DNA from: Rhizobium etli 8C-3 | GTDB taxonomy: Bacteria > Pseudomonadota > Alphaproteobacteria > Rhizobiales > Rhizobiaceae | Assembly: GCF_001908375.1 (NCBI RefSeq) | Contig: NZ_CP017242.1 | Span: forward strand, 1 to 64,000 | Direction of reading: 5' to 3' | DNA length: 64,000 bases | Part shown: positions 1-9,349 of the stretch, one piece after another | Numbering within the stretch: position 1 is the first letter of the stretch | Layout: each line of letters opens with the position of its first letter | Notes under the pieces: model-generated | Seen by the model: only the letters and a program-made list of their open reading frames with translations | Told to the model about the DNA's origin: nothing | Database searches by the model: none | Made by a program: the position numbers and the translations under genes

Positions 1-16
1 CCTGCTTCAGCCAACC

Positions 17-46
17 CCAAAACCCTGACAGCTGTCAGGGTTTTGG
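17..46. terminator. Perfect 30-bp palindrome, likely bidirectional terminator
   Basis: The arms are 15 bp each with no spacer (left arm CCAAAACCCTGACAG), so an RNA copy from either strand would fold into a long GC-rich hairpin flanked by A-rich and T-rich ends (AAAA on the left, TTTT on the right). This is the layout of an intrinsic terminator working in both directions. The gene it would serve lies left of the window. It could also be the end of a mobile element. Confidence 0.5.
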
Positions 47-383
47 TCCGAGTGCATTTGGCTTCGGCAAATAGCTAGACCTACTCGCCGCGAAAAGGCG
101 GAGACTACTCGCAGAGAAATGCATCTGGGAGGATCACGGGTTCCGCGTTGGGCAGTGACAAAGAGCAGCACCGCCAATGGGTTGGCCGACAGATGAGCGT
201 GGTCGAGGTAGAAGCGACGAGTGCTGAGGATAAAATCCCCTTCGACGGCCGGTTTGGCTTTAGCGTGTCCAAGTGACGGTTCCAGTTTCGGCTGTCGTTT
301 GAGCGCGGAACCGCGGCATCCGGTCGCCAGGGGTGCATGCGGGGGAACAAATCAGGTTCAAGACTGTCTTTTGGAGGGCAGCC

Positions 384-705
384 ATGGGTGTTTTGGATCG
401 TCTGATCCTTCGGGACGAGCAGTGGGAGCGGATACCTGCCGACTTCGTCATGGCCGACACTGCTTATGACAACGATCGCCTGTGCGGTGCCATTGCCGAC
501 AACGGCGCTGTGGCGGTGATCTCCAACAGTCCTTTCCTGCGCGCAAAAATTTCCGCTGGACAAGCATCTCTATGCCCAGAGCCACCTGCTCGAGTGCTGC
601 TAGTTCTCGAGACTCAAGTAGTTCCGCAAGGTCGCTACGCGAAAAACCGGCGAGGCCACCAATTCGCCGCTACACCGTGCGTGGGCTCCGGATTGTTATG
701 ATGGC
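384..705 (+). pseudogene. IS5-like transposase remnant
   Basis: The reading begins MGVLDRLILRDEQWERI, which resembles the N-terminus of IS5-family (IS427-like) transposases. It then jumps to a typical internal block (MADTAYDNDRLCGAIADNG), so the middle is deleted. Near 550 the frame shifts, and the C-terminal block (DKHLYAQSHLLECC) runs into stop codons. A family member would be about 250 residues, so this is a dead fragment. No clear terminal inverted repeats are visible. It marks the left part of the window as a site of past insertions. Confidence 0.6.
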
Positions 706-806
706 TGACGCCCGGGCGACGGATTTGGGCCGCGACTAGCTCCGTCACCGGAGGGAAGAAGATGCCCCGGTTTTCGGCCCAGGTCAGATGACGGCGCCGA
801 ACGCAG

Positions 807-1589
807 TCATGATAGTAGGCGCGCCGTTCTGCCGCTGCGCCTTGTGGTGTTGTTATAGCTCGACCCTTTGCACGGAGCGATGACGCGACTGCTCCATCGC
901 CTCGGGAAGAGGAATACCGCGGTTCGCTGCCTCGGTGAGATAGCCAGATCTCAGTCCATGGGCGGAAAACGCCCCAACCTCCATCCGGCCATCGCAACCC
1001 GCTGCTTGACGATATCGTTGACCCCCTTCGGATCGATCGCCCGGCGGCTGACTTTGCCCCCACGGTCGATCGCCCGAAACACACTGCCGCTGACGATCTT
1101 CGCGGCTGCCAGCCAGGCATTCAACGCATCCACCGGCCGGCCGGATAGAAAGACGATCTCATCTTCGCCGGCACCGCTGTTTTTGGTGCGGCCGAGATGG
1201 GATGGCGAATGAGGGAAGGGGACACCATCCTCGGCCGGGATCGGCGCCTCGACTGTCAGCTGCTCACGGCGCCGGCCGGCAATTTCGCTGCGCCGCCGAC
1301 TGCCGAGGCAAAGGTGACCATCGGGATGGCTTGGTTGCGGAGATCGCGCAGGCTTTCGCCGCCGCAGAGCGCCAGCAGTTTGGCCAGCACATCACCAGTG
1401 ACCGCCTTGGCGCTCTTGCGCTGGCGTTGTCGCGGCCCGCACCGCCAGCCGGATCGCCGATTTGAGGGCAGGGGAGGCGAAGGTCCCGTCAAGACCGCGC
1501 CATTTGGTCAGCGTCGACCAGTTCGCCAGCCGTCGGCGCACTGTCGCCGGCGCATGCGGGCCGACCGATCCGTCTCGAATGCTGCTCAC
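807..1589 (-). pseudogene. Frameshifted tyrosine integrase
   Basis: Three minus-strand frames have to be joined to read this gene. The N-terminal part (LANWSTLTKWRGLDG, then KSAKAVTGDVLAKLLALC) and the middle part (LNAWLAAAKIVSGSVFRAID) look like a site-specific integrase. The active-site region reads AHGLRSGYLTEAANRGIPL, with the His-x-x-Arg box of tyrosine recombinases. The last part (SSYNNTTRRSGRTARLL) contains the expected terminal Tyr but lies in another frame. At least two or three frameshifts separate the parts, so it is not expected to work. It is probably the relic integrase of an older element. Confidence 0.65.
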
Positions 1590-1604
1590 TGAACACTAAA
1601 CGGT

Positions 1605-2643
1605 CTAAAAAGGGCGAGACGCGTAGGCGGAAGTTGTATCCCGGTCGGAAAGTAACGCCAGCAGAGCGGGATTAATGTACAGGTTCTCGCGACCTGCTTT
1701 CGGCCAGCCGACACGAGATCGCCGATGCGGCAATAAGGATGGACGAAGATCACTTCTGCTAGTTCGCGCGAATAGATCTTCGGCGCGTCCCGCCGCAGAT
1801 GGTCTGCAGTTTCATCGAGAAGATCGCGGATTGCCCGAATTCTCGCCGTCGACCATTCTGCCGTGTCGCGGACCGCTTCGAGCATGAAAAGAATCCACGA
1901 CTCCCAGGCTGCGTCGGCGGTCACCGCGAGCAAAAGGTCGTAGTATTTTCGTTTGTTGCGGTGATGTGGCGGCTTAGATAGAGGACCGGGATTTCGAGTA
2001 GCCCCTTGTCGACAAGGTATAGTAGGTTCAGGACACGGCCAGTACCATCGACAAACGGATGAATGGCCTCAAATTGGTAGTGCATTACGGCCAGTCGGAT
2101 GAGGGGATCCAATTCCTCCGCCTCATGGATAAAGTGCTCCCAGTTGGAGAGTTTGTCCCGCAGTAACGCTTGGCCTTCGGGTGGCGTATAGATGACCGCA
2201 CCCGTTGCCTCGTTCATCAAAGCTGTCCCCGGCGTTACCCGGATGTCGAGATCGACGCCCTTGATCGTGCGGCAGACTTCTATTGCCGTAGCGGTGGAAA
2301 GGGGGCGTGTTGCCAAGGTATGGAAGCCGCGGTTAAGGGCTGTGCGGTACCGCAATGCTTCCTTCGTCGCTGGATCCGCTTGGTTACCTTCTTCATTGGC
2401 GAAGCGAAACAATCGATCAGTTGTGGTCACAATGTTCTCTATCTCGGAACTTGCTTGAGCCTCGAGGAGGGGGATCGAGTTGATCAGAACGGCTTGGTTT
2501 GGGATCAATTGACCCGCGATCTTCAGTTCGGCGATTGCGGCGCGGGCACTGATGCAGGCTCGCAAGACTGCCTTGGATTCGATATCTCTTGCGGGCGGGA
2601 GGGAAGGCAGGTCATTATAAGGGCGGTCCGGCCTGAATGACAT
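1605..2643 (-). pseudogene. Fic-domain protein, two frameshifts
   Basis: From ATG at 2643 the reading shows an N-terminal Fic_N-like helical region and then the Fic core HPFVDGTGR, close to the consensus HPFxxGNGR but with Thr for Asn. About 1945 the frame must shift to continue into the helical region [10 protein letters not shown], and again near 1700 to reach the C-terminal winged-helix end RENLYINPALLALLSD. An intact protein would be about 345 residues. Fic proteins transfer AMP or similar groups to target proteins and are often toxins. Both shifts could be real decay or sequence errors; two in one gene favours decay. The upstream res-like repeats overlap its start. Confidence 0.7.
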
Positions 2644-2739
2644 GTCGACATTCCGCAAGTTAGTCGACACATTTTCGCGACATGTCGATGGTGACGACAC
2701 GTGGATCAAACGTGTCGATGAAATCCGATTCTATCGACA
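2643..2739. other. Candidate res site of the serine recombinase (three subsites)
   Basis: Two 27-bp imperfect palindromes, 2643-2669 and 2713-2739, both begin TGTCGA and end TCGACA, with unrelated middles. Between them a shorter copy (2683-2699, TGTCGATGGTGACGACA) has the same ends. Inverted TGTC...GACA ends of about 27 bp are typical of resolvase-binding subsites in Tn3-family res sites. The array lies immediately downstream of the serine recombinase gene and upstream of the fic pseudogene. A Fic operator is an alternative reading. Confidence 0.5.
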
Positions 2740-2805
2740 TATAATTCATGCAAGATTAGGCATGGCCAGACTTTCCTATCATCGGCTGACCAAGCGACAG
2801 AGCCC

Positions 2806-3723
2806 TTATGAGCGAACGAGCCCGAAGCGGCGCGCTTCGTTCAACAGCGCGCTGACTGAAGACGGCTGCCATTTTCGACCGCCACGCGGCGGCCGTTCAT
2901 GCATCTGGTCCAGCTGGGCAGCAATATCGCGCAGCGTTAGATCAGGATCGGCGATCGCGATCGCGGCAACGAGCTTCATCAGATTGTCTTCCGGCGGGCG
3001 GCGCGGAGAGCGGGCGAGCAGTTCTGGCTCAGCGAGCTTTTCGCGCACCATCCGGTGGACGGCCCGGCGCAAGCGTTCGACCGTCCACTCGTGACCTCTG
3101 CGATTGAGGATCCGCACGACATTGTCCCAACTGTGTTGCGGTCGCAGTTGGCGTACCGTCGGCAGCCATGTCTGCGCCGATGAAATCAGCTCATCCAGAT
3201 AAGCCCGATTGCGGGCGGCTGAGACAGCGCGGAGCGCCTCCGGTCGGCGCTCTCGAAGTCCGGGATTACCGGCGAGCCGGCCCCGCGTCTTGGCTGCCGT
3301 CATGCCGGCTTTGGTACGCTCCGCGATCAGCGCCCGCTCAAGCTGGGCTACGGCACCTAGCACCTGAAGAGAAAACATGCCTTGCGGCGTCGACGTATCA
3401 ATTGGATCACGAAGGGATCGGAAGTGAACGCCCCTTTCCTCCAGGTCTTCGATGACGGCAAGCAAATGGCTAACGGAGCGCGCCAGCCGGTCCAGGCGGA
3501 CGACGACGAGCACGTCGCCCGCGACAAGCTCCCGCATAAGCTTCGTCAAGATTGGCCTGGCCCGTGACGCGCCGGATCCGTGCTCCTGATGGATGCGATA
3601 GCAACCAGCCGCTCGCAACTCGTCGACCTGAGCGTCGTTAACCTGTTCGTCCGTCGACACACGCGCATATCCGATGAGCCTTTGCGGCGGAGGACGGGGA
3701 TTGGGGATTTCGGGTTTCGCCAT
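2806..3723 (-). CDS. Small serine recombinase (resolvase/invertase family)
   Basis: A 305-residue protein. The N-terminal resolvase domain reads GYARVSTDEQ, with the nucleophilic Ser near residue 23, followed by VVVRLDRLARS and the long helix around GAVAQLERALIAERTKAG. The C-terminal half (residues about 150-305) is longer than in Tn3 resolvase, where only a short helix-turn-helix follows, and probably holds two DNA-binding segments. Family members cut and rejoin DNA at short inverted sites to resolve transposon cointegrates or invert segments. A three-part res-like array lies just past its stop codon, so the pair may be the remaining resolution module of a transposon. Confidence 0.85.
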   Translation of the reverse strand: MAKPEIPNPRPPPQRLIGYARVSTDEQVNDAQVDELRAAGCYRIHQEHGSGASRARPILTKLMRELVAGDVLVVVRLDRLARSVSHLLAVIEDLEERGVHFRSLRDPIDTSTPQGMFSLQVLGAVAQLERALIAERTKAGMTAAKTRGRLAGNPGLRERRPEALRAVSAARNRAYLDELISSAQTWLPTVRQLRPQHSWDNVVRILNRRGHEWTVERLRRAVHRMVREKLAEPELLARSPRRPPEDNLMKLVAAIAIADPDLTLRDIAAQLDQMHERPPRGGRKWQPSSVSALLNEARRFGLVRS

Positions 3724-4097
3724 GGAAATCTCGCGACCCTTTAAGAATGGGTTTTGTACAAATAATGAATGCGTGAGAAAACGTTCCTTTGCAAGCGTGT
3801 TTTATGATCGGAATAGCAGGCCGTACAGCGCGAAATTAAGGCTCGGACGAGCCGTCGACCGTCCGACAGTGAGAAAGCGCGCTAGCAGCCTTACATGGAC
3901 GAAATGGCGCAAAGCCAGGTTCTTTGAGGACGCCGACCCCGCTCCTCTCGGTCGACGATCCAGCAGCAGGGCATTCTACTCAATCTAGTAGAGAGTCGGT
4001 GAGGTTGTGCGCGAGAACGCGCAGAACGCCGTATTTCCGCGGAATCCGGCATTCTGCGGCAGGCTGGCATGGCGCGTTTGTAGGTTGAAAGCCATCA

Positions 4098-4122
4098 CCA
4101 TCGATAACCAACTTATCGATGG
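4098..4122. repeat. Perfect 10-bp inverted repeat in the 3724-4376 gap
   Basis: The arms CCATCGATAA and TTATCGATGG are separated by 5 bp. The repeat lies in a 650-bp gene-free stretch between the serine recombinase start and the tyrosine recombinase stop. Paired arms of about 10 bp around a short spacer are the usual form of a tyrosine recombinase core site, so this may be an att or crossover site for the enzyme encoded next door. No gene is convincing elsewhere in 3724-4376. Further TTATCG/GTTATC motifs follow on the right (to about 4200). Confidence 0.4.
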
Positions 4123-4376
4123 TTAGTCCGCGTAGTTCAGGCCGTTATCGCTGACAGAAGTTATGGGTTAGATGGCTTCTGCGACAGAAAATAACATCGT
4201 TAATTCACATGGTTAATGAGGCGCAAACGTCACCAGCTTGCGCCAAGTTGGCGATCACGGCCGCGCAGAATGAGACCACGTGCAATCGAGGCAGACCGAA
4301 CCTGCCCGCGCGTCGGCGGCAGGCTCGGCCGAGTCACTGAGCGGACCGGTACTCTAGGCAAACGCCCCGTTCCGGC

Positions 4377-6734
4377 CTATGCCGCCTCCCAAACCTGGTT
4401 CAGGATTTTTGCCGCGAGCGCCGCCTTGTCCTGCGGCAGGAACCGGCCGTAGTGCTGCTGCACCACGTCCGGCGTATCCTGGATCGCATAGCTCGCCTGC
4501 TCGTATGATCCTGTCTGCTTGAGGATATGGGTCGCGAGAATATCTCGCACATTGTGCGGCCCGTGCGGCAAAAGGCCCTTGATGGCGCCGCGACCGGTGT
4601 ACGGGTTGTAGATCCCATAGCGTTGAATGACGGTGCGCCAAGCCTCATAGAAGGTCGTTGAGTCGTAAGCGGCGTCGGTGCTAGTCGTCTTGACCGTCTT
4701 CACGAACAGGGTGCCGGGATCCTTCGCGCCGGCGAGCAACACATCGCGATGCCGGTCTATATAGGCGTCCAGGTAGTGGTAGAGGTCGAGCAGGTCGGGC
4801 AGGATCAGCCGGAACGGTTTTTGCCCGAAGAAGGACGAGCCGGAATTCTTGAAGGCGACCGAGGGGATGAGCACTTCCCAGCCACGCTCGCGCTCGCTCC
4901 AGCGCAGCTCCCCGCACTTCATGTCTTCCAGCCGCCGCTCCGCCGTCGGAAAATGACCACGCGGGCAGACCCGCAGCTGCCGAAGATTCTTCTGCCGCAG
5001 TCCCAGATGAAGTCCGAGCCGAAGCATAAGGAAGGAGCGGACGGCTTCGGCGGCCGGCCGCGGATAGAGATGTTCGTCCGGCATGCGCTTCAGGATCTCG
5101 TCGGTGATCTTGCGGTATTCGGCCAGCGGGCTATCCGCCTCCAGGATCACCATGATCGGTTCGAACGGATCGCGATGCACGCGCATGACCCGTTGAACTT
5201 CCTTGGAGCGATTGGCGGCATGCCGATGAAACGCGTCGCAGGCGCCGTGCCAGTCGCGTGAAGCGAATTCGATCTCCTCTGGCGCGATCAGCCCTTCGAT
5301 AGGGCGAACGTTCTTCAGAAGCTCCGGATGCTGCCGGATCCAGCCGACCTCGGCACGGGTGAGGGCCTGCGCCACCATCAGCATATCCTCTTCCCATTTG
5401 GTGTAGAAGCCGCGCCGCTGCTCGCGCCATTGCAGATACCAGTCCCAGACGCCCGGGAAGATCAGCAGACCGAAGGTTAGCTGGCTGAGTGGCACGCCGC
5501 GGCCTTTGACGATGCCGGCGGGTGAGGCGGCGAGAGCCCCGAACATCAGCCCGAGATGCTCGACCTTCTGCGATGCCGTTTCCACGCCCCAAACACCGTT
5601 GCGCTGAAAGCCGATCTCCGTCAGTGTCGAGGTCTTGAAGCGGATCAGGTCCGCCATCTCCATCACCAGCCGCGGCGGCGCGTCGACCACGCCGGAAAGA
5701 AGGTCCGGATCCTCGAAGGATTCTTCCGCTCTGCGGTTGGGGCCGCTGGTCAGCACGGGCGATCGCGGAGACAGGGATCCGCCGCCATAGGTGATGCCGG
5801 GAAAGCGGATGGCATAGCGCTGCTTGCTGGCCGCCGCCTGGTAGCGGCGATAATCGGTGGAGCCGGAGATGATGACACGGCGCACCCAGTCGATGATCTG
5901 CTCGCGCTTGGAGAACGGCAGGCTGCCAAAGTTATCCGGGAGATGCCAGGCCAGTCGCCGCCGCTCAGCGGAGCTGATATCGCCAAGGTCGTGACCATTG
6001 AGCGAGCGGGACTGATGCGGAAGCTTGGCCTTGAAATATCCCGGTGCCAGTCGGTAGCGCCGCTCGATGCGGGAGAGGATGTCGAAGCTGGCAATCGATC
6101 TCGGCGCGCGTTCGCCTTGGATCCATGACAACAGAGTCTTGTGGTCGAAAGTCTCGCCGAGACGAATGATCGCGCGATAGAGTTGCCAGTAACTGTCGCC
6201 GAAGCGGCGCATCTGATAGATGAGCGCATCCTGAAAGCTCTCGGGATCGTCTGCCGCTTCAAAGAGCGGTTCGGGAAATTCCTGGATCGGTTTCGGCTGT
6301 GGACCTGGCGATGCTGAGGCGGGTTGAGCCGCGGTGTTGTCGCTGCCCAGCCGTTGCGGCTTGCGGGTGGAGGATGCGGTCGGTGCTGGCGTCCGATGAT
6401 TGGGTTTGGTCGGTTTTGGTTTCGGCTTTGAATGCCGTATGTCTTCGGCCGCGGGCGGCAGGCGCAGCCATCGGAGGATGGCGTCGAGAGCAGGGCGCAG
6501 CTGGTTTTTCAGCTCCGGCGTCATCTCGTCCTCGATCCCGCACGCTTCACCGACCGCCTTCCAGTCGATGCGGCCGTTCAGCAACGGCGGTGATTTGCGG
6601 TAGATGATCAGGCTGATGAGATATGGCCGGATATTTTCCAGGACGTGTTTCGCTGCGATCGGCGCGATACGCACGTCGCAGAAGTCTGAGATTTTTCGTT
6701 CAAAATGACGTGAGGAAATATCTTCTTTTGGCAT
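4377..6734 (-). CDS. Large tyrosine recombinase (site-specific integrase)
   Basis: A 785-residue protein, much longer than phage integrases (about 350-450). Residues 1-160 look like an N-terminal DNA-binding part with a Pro/Lys/Thr-rich linker (about 100-150). The C-terminal third carries the catalytic pattern: LGLRQKNLRQL with the first Arg, HGPHNVRDI with the His-x-x-Arg box, and VVQQHYGRF with the nucleophile Tyr near residue 762. Such long recombinases are found in genomic islands. It is intact and sits at the left edge of the defence genes, so it is a candidate mobility enzyme for the island. I see no partner recombinase. Confidence 0.75.
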   Translation of the reverse strand: MPKEDISSRHFERKISDFCDVRIAPIAAKHVLENIRPYLISLIIYRKSPPLLNGRIDWKAVGEACGIEDEMTPELKNQLRPALDAILRWLRLPPAAEDIRHSKPKPKPTKPNHRTPAPTASSTRKPQRLGSDNTAAQPASASPGPQPKPIQEFPEPLFEAADDPESFQDALIYQMRRFGDSYWQLYRAIIRLGETFDHKTLLSWIQGERAPRSIASFDILSRIERRYRLAPGYFKAKLPHQSRSLNGHDLGDISSAERRRLAWHLPDNFGSLPFSKREQIIDWVRRVIISGSTDYRRYQAAASKQRYAIRFPGITYGGGSLSPRSPVLTSGPNRRAEESFEDPDLLSGVVDAPPRLVMEMADLIRFKTSTLTEIGFQRNGVWGVETASQKVEHLGLMFGALAASPAGIVKGRGVPLSQLTFGLLIFPGVWDWYLQWREQRRGFYTKWEEDMLMVAQALTRAEVGWIRQHPELLKNVRPIEGLIAPEEIEFASRDWHGACDAFHRHAANRSKEVQRVMRVHRDPFEPIMVILEADSPLAEYRKITDEILKRMPDEHLYPRPAAEAVRSFLMLRLGLHLGLRQKNLRQLRVCPRGHFPTAERRLEDMKCGELRWSERERGWEVLIPSVAFKNSGSSFFGQKPFRLILPDLLDLYHYLDAYIDRHRDVLLAGAKDPGTLFVKTVKTTSTDAAYDSTTFYEAWRTVIQRYGIYNPYTGRGAIKGLLPHGPHNVRDILATHILKQTGSYEQASYAIQDTPDVVQQHYGRFLPQDKAALAAKILNQVWEAA

Positions 6735-7148
6735 GCTCGCATCCCTCTCGGCCCCAATGCCGAGGGCGAGCGGAAATAGGAGTTGTCGTTTAACAAAACG
6801 TATATCGGAAGGAGCACAAGACGATCATCGCGAGTGGTGTTCTGAGCTACCCCAAACGATAGCTCATACGAGATTGCCCCGGCCGACGGGACCTGGACCA
6901 TCAGCCGGCCATGACGGCTGCAGCCCGGCGGGGAGCAAGAGCGTTGCGGTAGATGTGGATCAACCGTAAACCGCGCGCTATTTGCAAGTCCACGAACAAC
7001 TTTCTGACCCCTGAACCACGTCTTATCTCCTTCTGATGTCTCGAAAGTTGCCTTCCGAAAGAGCGAGCCCGTGGCCATTGGGCCGAACTCACCCAGCCAA
7101 TGAAACGTCTGAGAATGTTATCGGATGCGCGTTGACAAGTGTTGAGCT
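6735..7148. other. Gene-free stretch
   Basis: About 410 bp between the recombinase start and the rmuC stop. The open frames here lack recognisable protein features and overlap each other on both strands. The part just right of 6735 must hold the recombinase promoter and RBS, but I cannot assign boxes with confidence. Confidence 0.4.
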
Positions 7149-8798
7149 TCAAGCCGACAGTTTTCCGTCAGCCTCGGCATCACCATCGTCGAAACCAATG
7201 TCCTCTTCCAGCGTCTCGATCAAGACCTGCGCATCGTTTGCAGGCAGGATCTCGACATTGCGGAGCTTGCGGTTGATGGCGCGGCCGCGCACCTCGACGT
7301 TATCGATCTGGTTGGACGCTTCCTGCAGCTTCTTCTTGACCTTCTCCAGCACCGGCCCGAACTTGCCGAATTCCTCCTTGACCGCGGAAAGGACCTGCCA
7401 CACCTCGCTTGACCGCTCCTGGATTGCCAGCGTCCGGAAGCCCATCTGCAGACTGCTGAGGATGGCGGTGAGGGTTGTCGGTCCTGCCACTGTAACGCGA
7501 TAGGTTCGCTGGAGGTCGTCGCACAGCCCCGGGCGACGAATGATCTCGGCGTACAGCCCTTCCGTTGGCAGAAACAGGACTGCGAAATCTGTCGTCTTCG
7601 GTGGACGAATGTACTTGCTGGAGATGTCCTTGGCCGAATTCTTAATCCGGGTCTCAAGCGCCTTCGAGGCTTCCTCGACTGCGGCGGCGTCCCCGATCTC
7701 GGAGGCCGCCTGCAGCCGTTCGTAGTCCTCGATCGGGAATTTAGCGTCGATTGGCAGCAGGCATTCTTCGCTCTCGCCGGAGCCGGGAAGTCTGATTGCG
7801 TATTCGACCCGTTCGTTGCCGAATTCGGACGTGGTGGCATTGGCCACATATTGTGCAGGTGTCAATATTTGTTCAAGCAAAGCTCCCAGCTGCACCTCGC
7901 CCCACGACCCGCGTGATTTGACGTTCGTCAGCACGCGTTTCAAATCGCCGACGCCGGTCGCCAAGTTCTGCATTTCACCCAGGCCCTGATGAACCGCTTC
8001 GAGGCGTTCGCTGACGATCTTGAAGGAGTCTCCGAGCCGCTTGTCGAGCGTACCCTGCAACTTCTCATCGACGGTGACCCGCATCTGTTCGAGCTTCTCA
8101 CCATTCTCTTTGCGCAGTACGCCTAGCTGGTTTTCTACACTGAGCTTTAGTGCTTCGCCCGTCTGCGCGTTCTTCTCGCTCAACGCTTCCAGGCGGTTTC
8201 CAAAATCCTCGTGTTGGGCGCGCTGGATATCAAACATCTGCTGGTTCTGTTCGATCGAGTTCTTGGCAAAGCGGTCCAAGCTAGCTGTAACCGTTTCCGT
8301 CAGTGACTTTGTTCGCTCGCCGGCATCGGCTTTCATCGCATCGAGATTCTGGATGACCTGGTCACGAAGTTCGCGGAACGTGGTGAGGAGGGCTTCCTGG
8401 TTTTTGGAGAACTGCGTTGCGCTGTCGCTCGCCATCTGGCGAAGCGTCTGGGAAACCTGGTCCAAGTTCTCCTTCTGGTGTTTCGCCGCCTCGGCGGACT
8501 GCGTCCGCAAGGTTTCTGCGAGTGCCGCGATGCTCTTTGTGACCTCCTCACGCAAATTCTTGGCGGATGCCGTGCCTTCTTCGCGAGCAGCCCGAAGATC
8601 GTCGCGCACATTGCGCTCAATGCGCTCCTGGGCGATTTCCAGGGCGCTCAGCTTTGCCGCTGCGGGATCGGCATCAAGCTTTGCGGCCAACCGTGAAAAG
8701 CGGCTTATGATCACCAAAACAACGAGGAGCGATACGAAAGAGCTGAAGGCGGCCGCGCCCCACAAGCTCCACTGAATATATTCCTGATCCACGAGCAT
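7149..8798 (-). CDS. rmuC: DNA recombination protein RmuC family
   Basis: A 549-residue protein with one N-terminal membrane segment (about residues 10-33), a long coiled coil (about 45-290), and the conserved RmuC nuclease-like core (about 300-480) with RGSWGEVQLGALLEQIL, LLPIDAKFPIEDYERL and FLPTEGLYAEI. RmuC proteins limit inversions and recombination at repeats and are predicted to have a restriction-endonuclease fold; the Asp-Ala-Lys in the core fits that. It lies 152 bp downstream of the ubiquitin-like gene set on the same strand, so it may be a fifth gene of that unit or simply a neighbour with its own promoter. Confidence 0.85.
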   Translation of the reverse strand: MLVDQEYIQWSLWGAAAFSSFVSLLVVLVIISRFSRLAAKLDADPAAAKLSALEIAQERIERNVRDDLRAAREEGTASAKNLREEVTKSIAALAETLRTQSAEAAKHQKENLDQVSQTLRQMASDSATQFSKNQEALLTTFRELRDQVIQNLDAMKADAGERTKSLTETVTASLDRFAKNSIEQNQQMFDIQRAQHEDFGNRLEALSEKNAQTGEALKLSVENQLGVLRKENGEKLEQMRVTVDEKLQGTLDKRLGDSFKIVSERLEAVHQGLGEMQNLATGVGDLKRVLTNVKSRGSWGEVQLGALLEQILTPAQYVANATTSEFGNERVEYAIRLPGSGESEECLLPIDAKFPIEDYERLQAASEIGDAAAVEEASKALETRIKNSAKDISSKYIRPPKTTDFAVLFLPTEGLYAEIIRRPGLCDDLQRTYRVTVAGPTTLTAILSSLQMGFRTLAIQERSSEVWQVLSAVKEEFGKFGPVLEKVKKKLQEASNQIDNVEVRGRAINRKLRNVEILPANDAQVLIETLEEDIGFDDGDAEADGKLSA

Positions 8799-8950
8799 GG
8801 TCCTGCCTGTTTTCCAACCGGGCTACGAGAATCAGTAGCCGACATCTTTAAGAAGAAGGCGCGTTTTTTGGGCAACCCTCAAGTAGAGGTCCGCGCAATG
8901 CTGTGCCTTGTGGATAAATGTTTCTCTCAAGCATTCGACGCGATCCAATG

Positions 8951-9349
8951 CTAGCTGCTCATGATAGACTTAAGCCAACGCCAAACGCGTACCCACCACC
9001 CCTCAGCATACAGTTCGGCGTAGTAGTGTTCGCGCCGACGCTCCTCGGCCGCGCGGCCGGCGGCAATTTGCTCGGGTGTCCACTCGGTGGACCACTCGAT
9101 CTTGCCCCGATCGATCCAATAGTGCGACTTGCAAGGACGCTGCCAATTGCCGATCGACGGTCGAAGCGACGGTCCTTGGGGGTGATCCGTGAAACACCAT
9201 TCGGTCGGCCCCAGGGGTGTCCGGACCTTTGAACCGCAGCCGCATGCGCACAAGTGCGCGGCAGTCTCGAACTCCTTCGACACATAGAGAACGCCCGGCT
9301 CAAGCTGAGCCGGCATAGTGCGCACGCGTTCTAGCTTAATCCTTATCAT
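8951..9349 (-). CDS. Small Cys-rich protein, DUF6527-like, partner of the Ubl/E1 genes
   Basis: A 132-residue protein. A CACGCG cluster (Cys34, 36, 38) and a later RPCKSHYWI motif (Cys73, His76) could bind a metal such as zinc. The C-terminal third is charged and aromatic (WWVRVWRWL). I recognise the pattern as the family usually named DUF6527, small proteins seen beside ThiF-type genes; the biochemical role is unknown to me. The start overlaps the E1 stop by 14 bp, so the two are translationally linked. In this set it occupies the place where an E2 or a deconjugating enzyme might be expected. Confidence 0.65.
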   Translation of the reverse strand: MIRIKLERVRTMPAQLEPGVLYVSKEFETAAHLCACGCGSKVRTPLGPTEWCFTDHPQGPSLRPSIGNWQRPCKSHYWIDRGKIEWSTEWTPEQIAAGRAAEERRREHYYAELYAEGWWVRVWRWLKSIMSS

